A stretch of 57,864 nt of DNA from CAYVFC01 sp964450715 (GTDB lineage: Bacteria > Myxococcota_A > Polyangia > Polyangiales > JAFGIB01): NCBI GenBank assembly GCA_964450715.1, contig CAYVFC010000039.1, forward strand, positions 1-57,864, read 5' to 3'. Of this stretch, positions 17,160 through 26,255 are shown in pieces. The notes below the pieces were generated by a model. It saw only the letters and a list, made by a program, of their open reading frames with translations, made no database searches and was not told the DNA's origin. The translations under genes and the position numbers were made by a program. Each line of letters starts with the position of its first letter. Position 1 is the first letter of the stretch.

Positions 17160-19220
17160 ATGGAAAAGCAAAACAACCGGTCGCTGCTTTATCACCTCAA
17201 CGCCGTCAAGGAAGACAAGCGCGTATTCGAGAACGTCTTTCAGAGCGTGGCTCGGATGATCCTGGATGCCGACATCGAAAGCGTCGTGGTCAACGGCGAG
17301 CCGACCTACGATTTCAGCATTTTTCGAACCGGCAAAAAGCACATCATCGCAATGTTCGACGAGCTCAACAGCTTCGTTTCCTACGTAAAGGACGCGGCCG
17401 AGGGGGGCTCGTCGGCCGAGATGGCCTACGTTCTGGTCGGCGAGCCCGGAAACGGCAAGACCTTCTTCGTGGAGTTTCTCTGCGCCAAGTATCGGGAATT
17501 CCTCATGGAGCCGCGCAACCGAAAATTCACCTTCAGGCTCAACAATCTGGAGAGACTTCCCGACTACGGTCGGATCACGACCGTCGAATCCCAGACCTAC
17601 GAGGACCCCGTCATCCTGGCGATGAATCTCTTCGAGAGCCGCCTGGAAACCGTTTCTTTTCTCAACAGCCGCGTCGGGCTTTCCGACGAGCAGATCGAGA
17701 AGCTCTTCGATAACTACCGGCCTCTGGGCGCGTGCACCGAATACATCTGGAACGACATCCGCACCGAGACCGACGGCGACATCGACAAGATGCTCGAGTT
17801 CGTCGAGATCGTGCCGGTTCCGTTGACCGAGAGCCTCGGCACCGTCACCGGAAAATACCCCGCCAAGGACAAGATCACTTCGTCGGCAGTGGATTTGCTC
17901 GGCGAAGAGTCGATCCAGCGAATGCTGCACATCACCGACACCAACAATCCCTACAAGTTCGACCTGCGGCGCGGCGCCCTGGCCCGCGTGGCCGGAAGCG
18001 GTATTCACTTCGCCGACGAGATCTTTAAAAACAAACGCGATCTGGTCCAGGTCTATCTCGGCGTGATACAAAACCGCACCATCGAGATCGACGGCTACAA
18101 GTGGCCCATCGACACCTTGATCATTGCGACCAGCAACAACTCCGAGTTCTACCGTTTCCTGGCCGAGCGCGAAGAAGCCCCTATCGTCGACCGCTGCCGC
18201 ATCTGTTACGTCTCCCATAACACCAATTACAAGCTCCAGTCTCACCTCACGCGATACGCCATCGGCACGGAGGCCCGGACGACGCTTACCAAGGAGTTCC
18301 TGCACCAGGATCCCAACTTGAACTACGCCGCTTCGGTCGCTGTAGTGCTCACGCGCCTGCCCCGTTCCGAGAAGCTCACGCCCGTCGAGACCCTCAAGCT
18401 CGCGGCCGGAGAGGTTGCGGGCGAAAAGAGCATCAAGACGCTTGCCGAGGTGATCGACATCCTCAATCAAGATCCGCAGATCACCAACCGCTTCGGTCAG
18501 AAGGGCCTGGGTCAGAGAAACCTCGGCCGCGCGATTCAGCTATTGATCGAGAGCTCCGAGACCAACGAAGGCAAATGCATGTTTGCCTACGACGTGTACA
18601 AGGCCCTGGAGCGCATCATTCTCGACTACGTTACCGAGGCGAACGACCGTAAGAAATACCTCGAAGACATAAAGCTCGCCAAGGGTCTTTACCGCGAGCG
18701 GATCATGACCGAGATGTTCAACGCGTACATGGACGAGCCCCTGGCCATCCGCAAGGACGTGATGAGTTACGTCAACATGATCATCGGCACGGACGCCGAG
18801 AATCTCGGCCCCGATAAGATGTGGAAGTACAAGGATCCTCAGTCTGGAGAGCTCAAGGCTTTGAAGATCGACGAGCGCTTCATCAACAGCGTCGAGGAGC
18901 GCCTCGGGCTCAAGACCAAGGAACAGAGCGAATCCTTCCGAACCTCCATCAGGAAGATCTACGGCCAGAAGATCTCCGTTGCCCCCAACTACGACTTCAT
19001 GGACAACCTCGAGCTGGTCAAGGCCGTGACCGACGTGCGCCTGAAGTCCGACATCGCCGGTGCCGGCAGCCTGGTCGGGGCGCTGGCCAACCGGACCAAC
19101 GAGGAGAACCAGAAGCTTTACGATCGCATGATCGATACCATGCTGAACAAGCTCAACTATTGTAACACCTGCGCACAGAAGACCATCGAGTACTTCTGCA
19201 CTCAGGAGGACGAAAGCTAG
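17160..19220 (+). CDS. prkA: PrkA-like serine protein kinase / AAA+ protein 1
   Basis: 686 residues, slightly longer than E. coli YeaG (~640). A strong GGAGGAG precedes the ATG. The N-terminal PrkA AAA+ domain has a Walker A GEPGNGKT at residues 94-101 and a hydrophobic strand IDTLIIATSNNSEF resembling sensor 1. The C-terminal region matches the PrkA kinase-like domain (YVSHNTNYKLQSHLTRYAIG, GLGQRNLGRAIQLLIE). Family members act in starvation, nitrogen limitation and sporulation; Bacillus PrkA has also been reported to have ATP-dependent protease activity. It is first in the line prkA1-DUF444-spoVR-prkA2-gcvTHPAPB. Cytosolic. Confidence 0.93.
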   Translation: MEKQNNRSLLYHLNAVKEDKRVFENVFQSVARMILDADIESVVVNGEPTYDFSIFRTGKKHIIAMFDELNSFVSYVKDAAEGGSSAEMAYVLVGEPGNGKTFFVEFLCAKYREFLMEPRNRKFTFRLNNLERLPDYGRITTVESQTYEDPVILAMNLFESRLETVSFLNSRVGLSDEQIEKLFDNYRPLGACTEYIWNDIRTETDGDIDKMLEFVEIVPVPLTESLGTVTGKYPAKDKITSSAVDLLGEESIQRMLHITDTNNPYKFDLRRGALARVAGSGIHFADEIFKNKRDLVQVYLGVIQNRTIEIDGYKWPIDTLIIATSNNSEFYRFLAEREEAPIVDRCRICYVSHNTNYKLQSHLTRYAIGTEARTTLTKEFLHQDPNLNYAASVAVVLTRLPRSEKLTPVETLKLAAGEVAGEKSIKTLAEVIDILNQDPQITNRFGQKGLGQRNLGRAIQLLIESSETNEGKCMFAYDVYKALERIILDYVTEANDRKKYLEDIKLAKGLYRERIMTEMFNAYMDEPLAIRKDVMSYVNMIIGTDAENLGPDKMWKYKDPQSGELKALKIDERFINSVEERLGLKTKEQSESFRTSIRKIYGQKISVAPNYDFMDNLELVKAVTDVRLKSDIAGAGSLVGALANRTNEENQKLYDRMIDTMLNKLNYCNTCAQKTIEYFCTQEDES

Positions 19221-19274
19221 ATATTTCTATTACACATAACTCCCGATAGCGAAACGGCACCGGCTCGAAGAGAA

Positions 19275-20681
19275 ATGGACCGCAAGGCGAGAGACCTGTA
19301 CGAGAAGTTGAAAAGCGAGGGGCTGACGCCGCTCGAAGCGGAGCGGTTCCTGTCCGAGCTCGCCTCCGAAGGTTCGCATGAGCCCTTACCGTCGAAAAGA
19401 GGCCCGGTTAGCGATCAGGACCGTCTTTTTTCCGATTTCGATCGCTCTATCTACGAATTCAAAGATCAGTCTCTTCTCCAGGATCTCGTCACGGCTATCG
19501 CGGGCTCCGATGCCAATCTCACGACCATCGAGGAGCTGCTGGAACGCGACAAGCAGCGCGAGAAGGATGGTTTTCCCCGGAAGATCAACATCGGCCGCCT
19601 GGTTAAGCCCGGCAAGGGCGGCATGGGCTCGGTCGTGGTGGTGCCGACTACCGTCGAGGAGAAGTTCCTCCACGATTCCTCTTTTCGCTCTGAGGATGAG
19701 AGCGAGTCGGGCGGCACGGGTGACGGGGAGGAGGGCGATATCATCGGCGAGCAGCCCGTCCACGCCCCCAACGGGGAGGGGTACGGCCCCGGCGAGGGAG
19801 AGGCCCCCGTCCACGAGGTCGAGTCCAATGCCTACGAGCTCGGCAAGATCTTGACCGAGAGGTTCGAGCTTCCCAATCTGGTCGACAAGGGGCGCAAACG
19901 CGCGCTGGCCCGTTACACGTACGATATGACCGACCGCAAGCGGGGCGTCGGTCAGATAGTAGATAAGAAAGCCACCCTGAAGAGAATCCTGCAGACCAAC
20001 CTGGCCCTGGGTCGCGTGAAGGGTTCGGATCCCGTCGACCCCGAGCAGCTTCTGGTATCGCCCAGCGATCGTATCTTTCGCATTCTCTCCCGCGAAAAGC
20101 AGTACGAGTCCCAGGCCATGGTCTTCTTCCTGAGGGACTATTCCGGTTCCATGGCCGGCAAGTGCACCGAGCTGGTGGTCGCCCAGCACGTGATGATCTA
20201 CAGCTGGCTGACCTACCAGTATGATAAACGGGTGGAGAGCCGCTTCATCGTACACGACACCGAGGCGAAAGAGGTCGAGGATTTTTACACTTATTATAAC
20301 TCTCGCGTGGCGGGCGGGACTCAGATCTCCTCCGCTTTTCTGCTCGTGAACTCAATAATTGAAAATGAGAGCCTGGCCCAGGATTACAACATCTACGTTT
20401 TCTACGGAGGCGACGGGGGCGACTGGGATCGCAAGGGGGAAGCCACCCTGCCGGCGATCGAGAAGATGTTCTCTTACGTGAACCGTATCGGCGTTACGGT
20501 GGTAAAGCACACAAACGAAGCCAATAGCAAAACGAGCCTCGAAGCTTATCTCGAAGAATCCGGCCTGCCGCAAAACCATCCCAATTTATTGCAGGTGGAT
20601 GCCTTCACCGAAGACGCGGACGAGGACCGCCTAATCGAGGGTATCAGGAAACTGATCAAGGAGAACGTTACCGCTTCATGA
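19275..20681 (+). CDS. DUF444/YeaH-YhbH family protein with VWA domain
   Basis: 468 residues. The N-terminal half is charged and contains a glycine/acid-rich stretch around residues 140-185 (SGGTGDGEEGDIIGEQPV). The C-terminal half is a von Willebrand A-like domain with the metal site FFLRDYSGSM, followed by GGTQISSAFLLV and a predicted strand NIYVFYGGDGGD. YeaH is the standard partner of PrkA/YeaG in proteobacteria, and the order here (PrkA, DUF444, SpoVR) is the conserved one. It lies 54 bases after prkA1 and 19 before spoVR. The precise biochemical role in the family is not known. Confidence 0.92.
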   Translation: MDRKARDLYEKLKSEGLTPLEAERFLSELASEGSHEPLPSKRGPVSDQDRLFSDFDRSIYEFKDQSLLQDLVTAIAGSDANLTTIEELLERDKQREKDGFPRKINIGRLVKPGKGGMGSVVVVPTTVEEKFLHDSSFRSEDESESGGTGDGEEGDIIGEQPVHAPNGEGYGPGEGEAPVHEVESNAYELGKILTERFELPNLVDKGRKRALARYTYDMTDRKRGVGQIVDKKATLKRILQTNLALGRVKGSDPVDPEQLLVSPSDRIFRILSREKQYESQAMVFFLRDYSGSMAGKCTELVVAQHVMIYSWLTYQYDKRVESRFIVHDTEAKEVEDFYTYYNSRVAGGTQISSAFLLVNSIIENESLAQDYNIYVFYGGDGGDWDRKGEATLPAIEKMFSYVNRIGVTVVKHTNEANSKTSLEAYLEESGLPQNHPNLLQVDAFTEDADEDRLIEGIRKLIKENVTAS

Positions 20682-20700
20682 ACCGCCGGGAAAGCGCGTC

Positions 20701-22329
20701 ATGGAACTGATCAATCAACATACCAAGGCGATCATGGAGGGCTGCAAGGAGCGCGCGCGAGAGTTCGGCTTGCGTTTCGAGGACGAGACGCTCGAATACA
20801 TCGTGACCAATCGGGATCTTCTCGAGCTCTCTCCGAAAGCGATGATCCCGACGATGTACGATTACTGGGTCCACGACGTCGAAGTCTTGAAAGAGAAGGG
20901 GCGATACGAGCTGTACCCCGGAAACCCCTACGAGACCGTGATCAACACTCGCCCCGTCATCTCGTTTTACAACGACAACAATCCCGACTGGCTGAACGTG
21001 ATGATTTTCTATCACGTCATAGGCCATATCGATTTCTTTCAGAACAACGTCTTCTATCGTCACACCTGGGACTACGACTTCAACGGCAGGGCTCTCTCCG
21101 ACAAACGGATGATCGCCAACCTCCGTTCCGAGCACGGCCGCTGGGTAGACTATATCATCGAGTTTTCCCGTGGGATCGACAACACCGTTGGATTCCATCG
21201 CGAGCTGTCCGCGCTCGTAGAAGACGATATTCCTTCTCACTCCAAAGCCGTAGATTTCTATTTTGACGAATTCCTACAGTCGCTCAAGGAGACGTCGACG
21301 ACCGAGTATATCAAAGAGATCGAGCGTTATAACAACTGCCGGAAACAACACGGCGTTATGTTCGAGGACTATTTCTTTACCGAAGTCTACAAGACCCACC
21401 CTGAGTTTCGAGCCACCCTCGCTAAGCACTTGAAAGATAAGAAGCCCCGTCCGATGGACCTTATGCAGTTCATCGTCGCAAACTCCGATTTCCTCAACAA
21501 GGAAGAAAACACCTGGATGCAGTCGGTTATCGAGGTGGTTCGCCACACTTCCATCTTCTTTCAGCCGCAGATCAGAACCAAGATCATGAACGAGGGCTGG
21601 GCGAGCTACTGGCACGATCGACTCTTTCTACAGGACAGCAGGATCACCGGCCACGAGGTCGACTTCTCCCGCGTACACTCCGGGGTCGCCTCCCTGCCCC
21701 GGGTCGGCCTCAACCCCTATGCCCTGGGAATGCGCCTGTTCGAGTACGCAGAGGAGCTCGAAAACAAGGGGAAGTGCTCTCTGGAGTTCGAACGGCTGCA
21801 GGACGCTCGTTTGCGAAAGGAATTCGACAGGAAGACGGGGACCGGCCGCCTCGCGATCTTCGACCACCGCAAGAACCTCTGCGATTTCATGTTCGTCAAC
21901 AGGTTCCTCGACCAGGATTTCGTCGATCGCCACAAGCTTTTCGTGGCCGGCCGCAGACTTAACCGAGCCCGGATGGTCTGGGAGTACTACGTCAAGAGCA
22001 GAAAAGCCGAGGCGTACAGGAAGATGCTCGAGGACAAGCTTTATCACCCCCCCTACATCGAGGTCGACGAAAACGCCAACGGCGACAACACCCTGTACCT
22101 TGTCCATCGTTTCGAGAACAAGCCGTTGGTAAAAGAGTTCATCAAGAATACCATGCTGGGGATCGAGTATTTGTGGGGAGGACCGGTCAAGCTCGAAACG
22201 AGCGACGTCGTTTCCGTGGACGAGGATTCCGTAACCGAAGGAGAGGAGCCCACTATCGAGTGGGAACGGGTCGTTTACACCATGAAGAACCGTGAGCTTT
22301 CCCGCGAGCGCCTGGAGGACTCGGTCTAG
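20701..22329 (+). CDS. spoVR: SpoVR family protein
   Basis: 542 residues, near the family's usual ~500. Characteristic motifs are the N-terminal PTMYDYWVHDVEVLKEKGRYE, VINTRPVISFYNDNNPDWLN, the His-rich FYHVIGHIDFFQNNVFYRHT, and NEGWASYWHD followed by HSGVASLPRVGLNPYALGMRL. In Bacillus SpoVR is needed for normal spore cortex; in E. coli YcgB is induced in stationary phase. No enzymatic activity is established. It is third in the PrkA cassette, with 62 bases before prkA2. Confidence 0.95.
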   Translation: MELINQHTKAIMEGCKERAREFGLRFEDETLEYIVTNRDLLELSPKAMIPTMYDYWVHDVEVLKEKGRYELYPGNPYETVINTRPVISFYNDNNPDWLNVMIFYHVIGHIDFFQNNVFYRHTWDYDFNGRALSDKRMIANLRSEHGRWVDYIIEFSRGIDNTVGFHRELSALVEDDIPSHSKAVDFYFDEFLQSLKETSTTEYIKEIERYNNCRKQHGVMFEDYFFTEVYKTHPEFRATLAKHLKDKKPRPMDLMQFIVANSDFLNKEENTWMQSVIEVVRHTSIFFQPQIRTKIMNEGWASYWHDRLFLQDSRITGHEVDFSRVHSGVASLPRVGLNPYALGMRLFEYAEELENKGKCSLEFERLQDARLRKEFDRKTGTGRLAIFDHRKNLCDFMFVNRFLDQDFVDRHKLFVAGRRLNRARMVWEYYVKSRKAEAYRKMLEDKLYHPPYIEVDENANGDNTLYLVHRFENKPLVKEFIKNTMLGIEYLWGGPVKLETSDVVSVDEDSVTEGEEPTIEWERVVYTMKNRELSRERLEDSV

Positions 22330-22391
22330 CCTTCGGATATTCTAGCTCCGGGAACCAGGATCAGGCCAGTCTTTCGGATCGTTGAGAGAAG

Positions 22392-24692
22392 ATGATCAAG
22401 AAACAGGACAGCATCGGCAACGCCGTGGAAAACCTCAACAAGAGGATGGTTGGCACTTGTTGGCGATCGCCCATTCCCTTCGAAGCTTTTCTGAGCGAGT
22501 TGGTGGAGAGGCCTACGGCCGTCTTGCGCAACGTTTTTCAGGTCTTTCACGATCTGGTCAAGCAGTATCTCGGAGAAGGCATCGACGAGTACCCCGACGA
22601 TCCGGAATCGATCCGTTATGTCGACTACGATTGTAGCAAGCTTTTCATCGAAGGGGCGGACCATCCCTTCTTCGCCGACAGGCTCTTCGCCAATCGTCTG
22701 GTCCGGCTGGTCGAAACGCTGAAGAGGGGGACGCAGCAGAACAAGGTGTTCATATTTCACGGCCCCTCGGGCGGCGGCAAGAGCACATTTCTCAACAACC
22801 TGCTGGTCAAGTTCGAGGAGTACGCCAACACCGAAGCCGGACTTCGCTACGAGACGTTGTGGCGTCTCGACTCGCGACTTCTGGGAGGTCCTCCTCGGAT
22901 GGCTTCGATTCCCGTTATGGAAAAGCTGGCGAGCTTGCTCTCGGGAATGCCGGACGAAAACGGTGCACACGAACCGGAAAGGTTCGTGCCGCCGGTCCAC
23001 GACGATATCATCGAGATTTCCTGCCCTAGCCACGACAACCCCATTCTCCTCATTCCCAAGCACCACAGGCGAGACTTCCTCGAGGATCTTTTTACTCGCA
23101 CGGATTTCGGCAAGGAGCTTGCTCGAGCGAAAGAGTACGAGTGGGTTTTCCGCGATACGCCCTGTACGGTTTGCACCTCGATCTACAACGGCCTGCTCAA
23201 TCGACTGCAGAACGTTAACGACGTGCACAAGATGATTTTCGCCCGCCCTTACGACTTTAACCGCCGCATAGGCGAGGGCATCAGCGTTTTCAATCCCGGG
23301 GACGTTCCTCTGCCGAGAAAGGCGATCACCAACAAGCAAACACAGTGGAAGCTGGACGCCCTCTTCAAGGAGAGCGGGGAGGTCCCGTACCTATACTCCG
23401 GGTACGCGAAGACGAATAACGGAGTCTACGCGCTGATGGATATCAAGTCGCACAACACAGAGCGCTTGATGGGGTTGCACAATATCATCAGCGAAGGGGT
23501 TCACAAGGTCGAGGACATCGAAGAAAACGTGCGGTCACTATTCCTGGCGGTCATGAACCCCGAGGACAAGGAAGATGTGCAAAAAGTAAGGTCCTTTGCC
23601 GACCGCATTGAGTACATCAACATGCCTTACGTGATGGATCTCAATACCGAGGTCGAGATCTATCGAAACGTGTTCGGCAAACAGATCGAAAAGCGGTTTT
23701 TACCTCGAGTTTTACAGAATTTCGCCCGGGTCATCATAGCGACTCGCCTGAATCTGAAGTCGGAAGGGCTCACCGAATGGATCGTGGACCCCGGCAAGTA
23801 CAAGCGCTACTGCGATGACAACCTGCAACTGCTAAAGATGGAGATATACACAGGACGCATCCCCGAATGGTTGTCCGAAGAAGATCGGAAAAGGCTGAAC
23901 GCGGTGCGGCGCTGGCGCATCATCGGCGAGTCCGAGGCCGAGGGAACGCAGGGTATATCGGGCCGCGATTCGATCAATATCTTCAACAAGTTCTATTCGA
24001 AGTACGCGAAAGACGACAAGCTGATCGACATGTCGATGGTCGTGAAGTTCTTCGGTGAAGAAAGCGGTGAGTTTGCCAAGCAGGTGCCGGAAGGGTTTCT
24101 CGAGTCTTTGCTGAATATGTACAATTACACCGTGCTGCAAGAGGTCAAGGAGTCGCTTTACTATTACAACGAAAGAAGGATATCGAAGGATATTCAGAAC
24201 TACCTTTTCGCGGTGAACTTCGAGGTCGGAACTACCCAGGTCTGTTCGTATACGGATGAAAAGCTGGAGATAACCGACGAATTTTTCGAGACCATCGAAC
24301 GCCATCTGCTCGGTTCCGACACCCCGGAAGAGGAGCGACTTGAGTTTCGCGAGGCAACGCAGCGAGAGTACGCGGCAAAGACCCTGACGCAGGAGATCAT
24401 GGTCGAGGGTACGCCGATTCATCGGACGAAGATCTTCGAGGACCTGAGAAACCGGTACACCCATCACTTGAAGGAGAGGGTTCTGGAACCGTTTCTCGAA
24501 AACGAGAACTTCCGGCGGGCGATAAAGGACTACGGAGAGAAAGAGTTCAGAGCGTACGGCAAGCGGATCAAAGACGACGTTCGGTACTTGATGCAGAACC
24601 TGCGAAGAAAGAACAAATATACAAAGCAGGGCGCCAAGGAGATCTGCATTTACGTCATCGACAACGATCTGGCGAGCGAGTACAGCTCCTAG
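22392..24692 (+). CDS. PrkA-like AAA+ serine protein kinase 2 (long, divergent)
   Basis: 766 residues, about 120 longer than typical PrkA. A GAGAG site precedes the ATG. The Walker A is GPSGGGKS at residues 124-131, after an unusual N-terminal ~90 residues. Between the ATP-binding part and the rest is a variable insertion with a CTVC pair (DTPCTVCTSIYNGLLNRLQN). Later segments are PrkA-like (DIKSHNTERLMGLHNIISEG, FVDRIEYINMPYVMD-type region, and a C-terminal FRAYGKRIKDDVRYLMQNL). It is clearly paralogous to, but distant from, the first kinase, suggesting a two-kinase or heteromeric arrangement. 59 bases separate it from gcvT. Confidence 0.88.
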   Translation: MIKKQDSIGNAVENLNKRMVGTCWRSPIPFEAFLSELVERPTAVLRNVFQVFHDLVKQYLGEGIDEYPDDPESIRYVDYDCSKLFIEGADHPFFADRLFANRLVRLVETLKRGTQQNKVFIFHGPSGGGKSTFLNNLLVKFEEYANTEAGLRYETLWRLDSRLLGGPPRMASIPVMEKLASLLSGMPDENGAHEPERFVPPVHDDIIEISCPSHDNPILLIPKHHRRDFLEDLFTRTDFGKELARAKEYEWVFRDTPCTVCTSIYNGLLNRLQNVNDVHKMIFARPYDFNRRIGEGISVFNPGDVPLPRKAITNKQTQWKLDALFKESGEVPYLYSGYAKTNNGVYALMDIKSHNTERLMGLHNIISEGVHKVEDIEENVRSLFLAVMNPEDKEDVQKVRSFADRIEYINMPYVMDLNTEVEIYRNVFGKQIEKRFLPRVLQNFARVIIATRLNLKSEGLTEWIVDPGKYKRYCDDNLQLLKMEIYTGRIPEWLSEEDRKRLNAVRRWRIIGESEAEGTQGISGRDSINIFNKFYSKYAKDDKLIDMSMVVKFFGEESGEFAKQVPEGFLESLLNMYNYTVLQEVKESLYYYNERRISKDIQNYLFAVNFEVGTTQVCSYTDEKLEITDEFFETIERHLLGSDTPEEERLEFREATQREYAAKTLTQEIMVEGTPIHRTKIFEDLRNRYTHHLKERVLEPFLENENFRRAIKDYGEKEFRAYGKRIKDDVRYLMQNLRRKNKYTKQGAKEICIYVIDNDLASEYSS

Positions 24693-24751
24693 GGTTTTAC
24701 CGGGTTGGTGAAGGAGTAGGCTCTCTCTTTTTAACCGGACGGGATCTGCGG

Positions 24752-25852
24752 ATGACGGAAAAGAGGACCGCTCTGTACAATGCCCATGTCTCGCTCGACG
24801 CTAAGATGACCGCCTTTGGCGGATTTCTCCTGCCCGTTCATTACGAAGGAATAATCGCCGAGCACCAGGCGACGCGCCGGCGAGCGGCCATATTCGATAC
24901 CTGCCATATGGGTGAGTTTCACATTCACGGCGGCCGCGCGGTCTCTGACCTGGAAAACCTGTTGAGCTGCTCGGTAGCCAATCTGGCGGTCGGCCAATGC
25001 CGGTACGGCTTTCTCTGTAACGAGGACGGCGGCGTGGTCGACGACCAGATCCTTTACCGCCTTGGCGACGACGCTTTTTTTATGGTGGTCAACGGCGGCA
25101 CCCAGGATGGCGACTACGACTGGGTAGCGGGACACCTGTCGCCCGAAACGCGGATCGAGAACTTTTCCGCCGAGACGGCAAAGGTCGACCTGCAAGGCCC
25201 CTGCGCTCCCCGGATCATGCAGCGGCTATCGCAAGAGCCTATCGATAAACTGCGTTTCTTTCACTTTCGACATGTCAGGTATCGCGGCAAGCGGATACTG
25301 ATCAGCCGCACCGGTTACACCGGCGAGATCGGCTTCGAGGTGTACAGCGATTCAACGACCTGCAGGTCCTTCTGGGACGATTGTCTCTCCGAGAAGGCGG
25401 TACCGGCCGGGCTCGGGGCGCGCGACACGTTGCGCATGGAGATGGGCTTTCCCCTGTACGGAAACGAGCTTTCGGCCGACCGCAACGCGGCCGAATCAGG
25501 GCTTTTTCGGGCTATTGCCGACAAGGCGTTCATCGGCTCCGGGGTTGTACACGACGTGTCGCTCCGCAAGGAGAGACTGGTCGCACTCGTACTGGAAGCG
25601 CGCCGGGCCGCCAGGGCGCACGATTCCATTTTCGACCCAGGCGGCGAGCTTGTCGGCACGGTGACCAGCGGCGGTTTTGCCCCCTCCCTTGGCAATTCCA
25701 TTGCCATGGGATATATCCGTATATCCAGCAGCCAACCCGGCACGAGGCTCGTAATTCGTACCGCGCGGACCGATCTGAACGCGGTCGTCGGGGAAACGCC
25801 GCTATACCGGGACGCGACCGGCAGAATGGCACTGAAACGTTTCTTGGACTAG
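24752..25852 (+). CDS. gcvT: Glycine cleavage system T protein (aminomethyltransferase)
   Basis: 366 residues, the normal length. Motifs: the N-terminal MTAFGGFLLPVHYEGIIAEH, FDTCHMGEFHIHG, NEDGGVVDD, SRTGYTGEIGFEVY with the folate-site GYTGE, and a C-terminal GTVTSGGFAPSLGNSIAMGYI. Transfers the methylene group from the aminomethyl-lipoyl H protein to tetrahydrofolate and releases ammonia. First of four gcv genes; 19 bases before gcvH. The 59-base gap upstream leaves no room for a glycine riboswitch, so regulation probably comes from the PrkA operon promoter. Confidence 0.95.
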   Translation: MTEKRTALYNAHVSLDAKMTAFGGFLLPVHYEGIIAEHQATRRRAAIFDTCHMGEFHIHGGRAVSDLENLLSCSVANLAVGQCRYGFLCNEDGGVVDDQILYRLGDDAFFMVVNGGTQDGDYDWVAGHLSPETRIENFSAETAKVDLQGPCAPRIMQRLSQEPIDKLRFFHFRHVRYRGKRILISRTGYTGEIGFEVYSDSTTCRSFWDDCLSEKAVPAGLGARDTLRMEMGFPLYGNELSADRNAAESGLFRAIADKAFIGSGVVHDVSLRKERLVALVLEARRAARAHDSIFDPGGELVGTVTSGGFAPSLGNSIAMGYIRISSSQPGTRLVIRTARTDLNAVVGETPLYRDATGRMALKRFLD

Positions 25853-25871
25853 GCGATAAGGAGACCTGGGC

Positions 25872-26255
25872 ATGGCATCGGAGGAGCGCAAGTACACGAA
25901 GACCCACGAGTGGGTTCAGGCGGAGGGAGACTCGTTAACTGTGGGCATAACCGACTACGCGCAAAACGCGTTGGGGGACATCACGTTCATCGAGTTGCCC
26001 GCGGTCGGAAGGCGCATATCCAGAGGCCAGGAGTGCGCGGTAATAGAATCCGTCAAGGCCGCGACCGAGATCTTCGCGCCGGTGACCGGCGATGTCGCCG
26101 AAGTAAACGAGGCTTTGAACGACGCGCCCGAAAAGGTCAACCAAGACCCCTATGGCGAAGGGTGGATCTTCAAGCTGAAGGGCTTCGAGCCCAGCGAGAT
26201 GCAAGAGCTGATGGACGGCACCGAATACGAAAGACACCTCGAATCCGAGCAATGA
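25872..26255 (+). CDS. gcvH: Glycine cleavage system H protein (lipoyl carrier)
   Basis: 127 residues. YTKTHEWVQAEGDSLTVGITDYAQNALGDI is the usual N-terminal hammerhead (shown here as KTHEWVQ then VGITDYAQ). The lipoylated Lys62 lies in CAVIESVKAATEIFAPVTG. It shuttles the aminomethyl group between the P and T proteins. The stop codon overlaps the gcvPA start (ATGA). Confidence 0.96.
   Translation: MASEERKYTKTHEWVQAEGDSLTVGITDYAQNALGDITFIELPAVGRRISRGQECAVIESVKAATEIFAPVTGDVAEVNEALNDAPEKVNQDPYGEGWIFKLKGFEPSEMQELMDGTEYERHLESEQ

Noticed and set aside
24693..24751. Glycine riboswitch before gcvT
   Set aside because: Only 59 bases are available and no tandem aptamer features are present.
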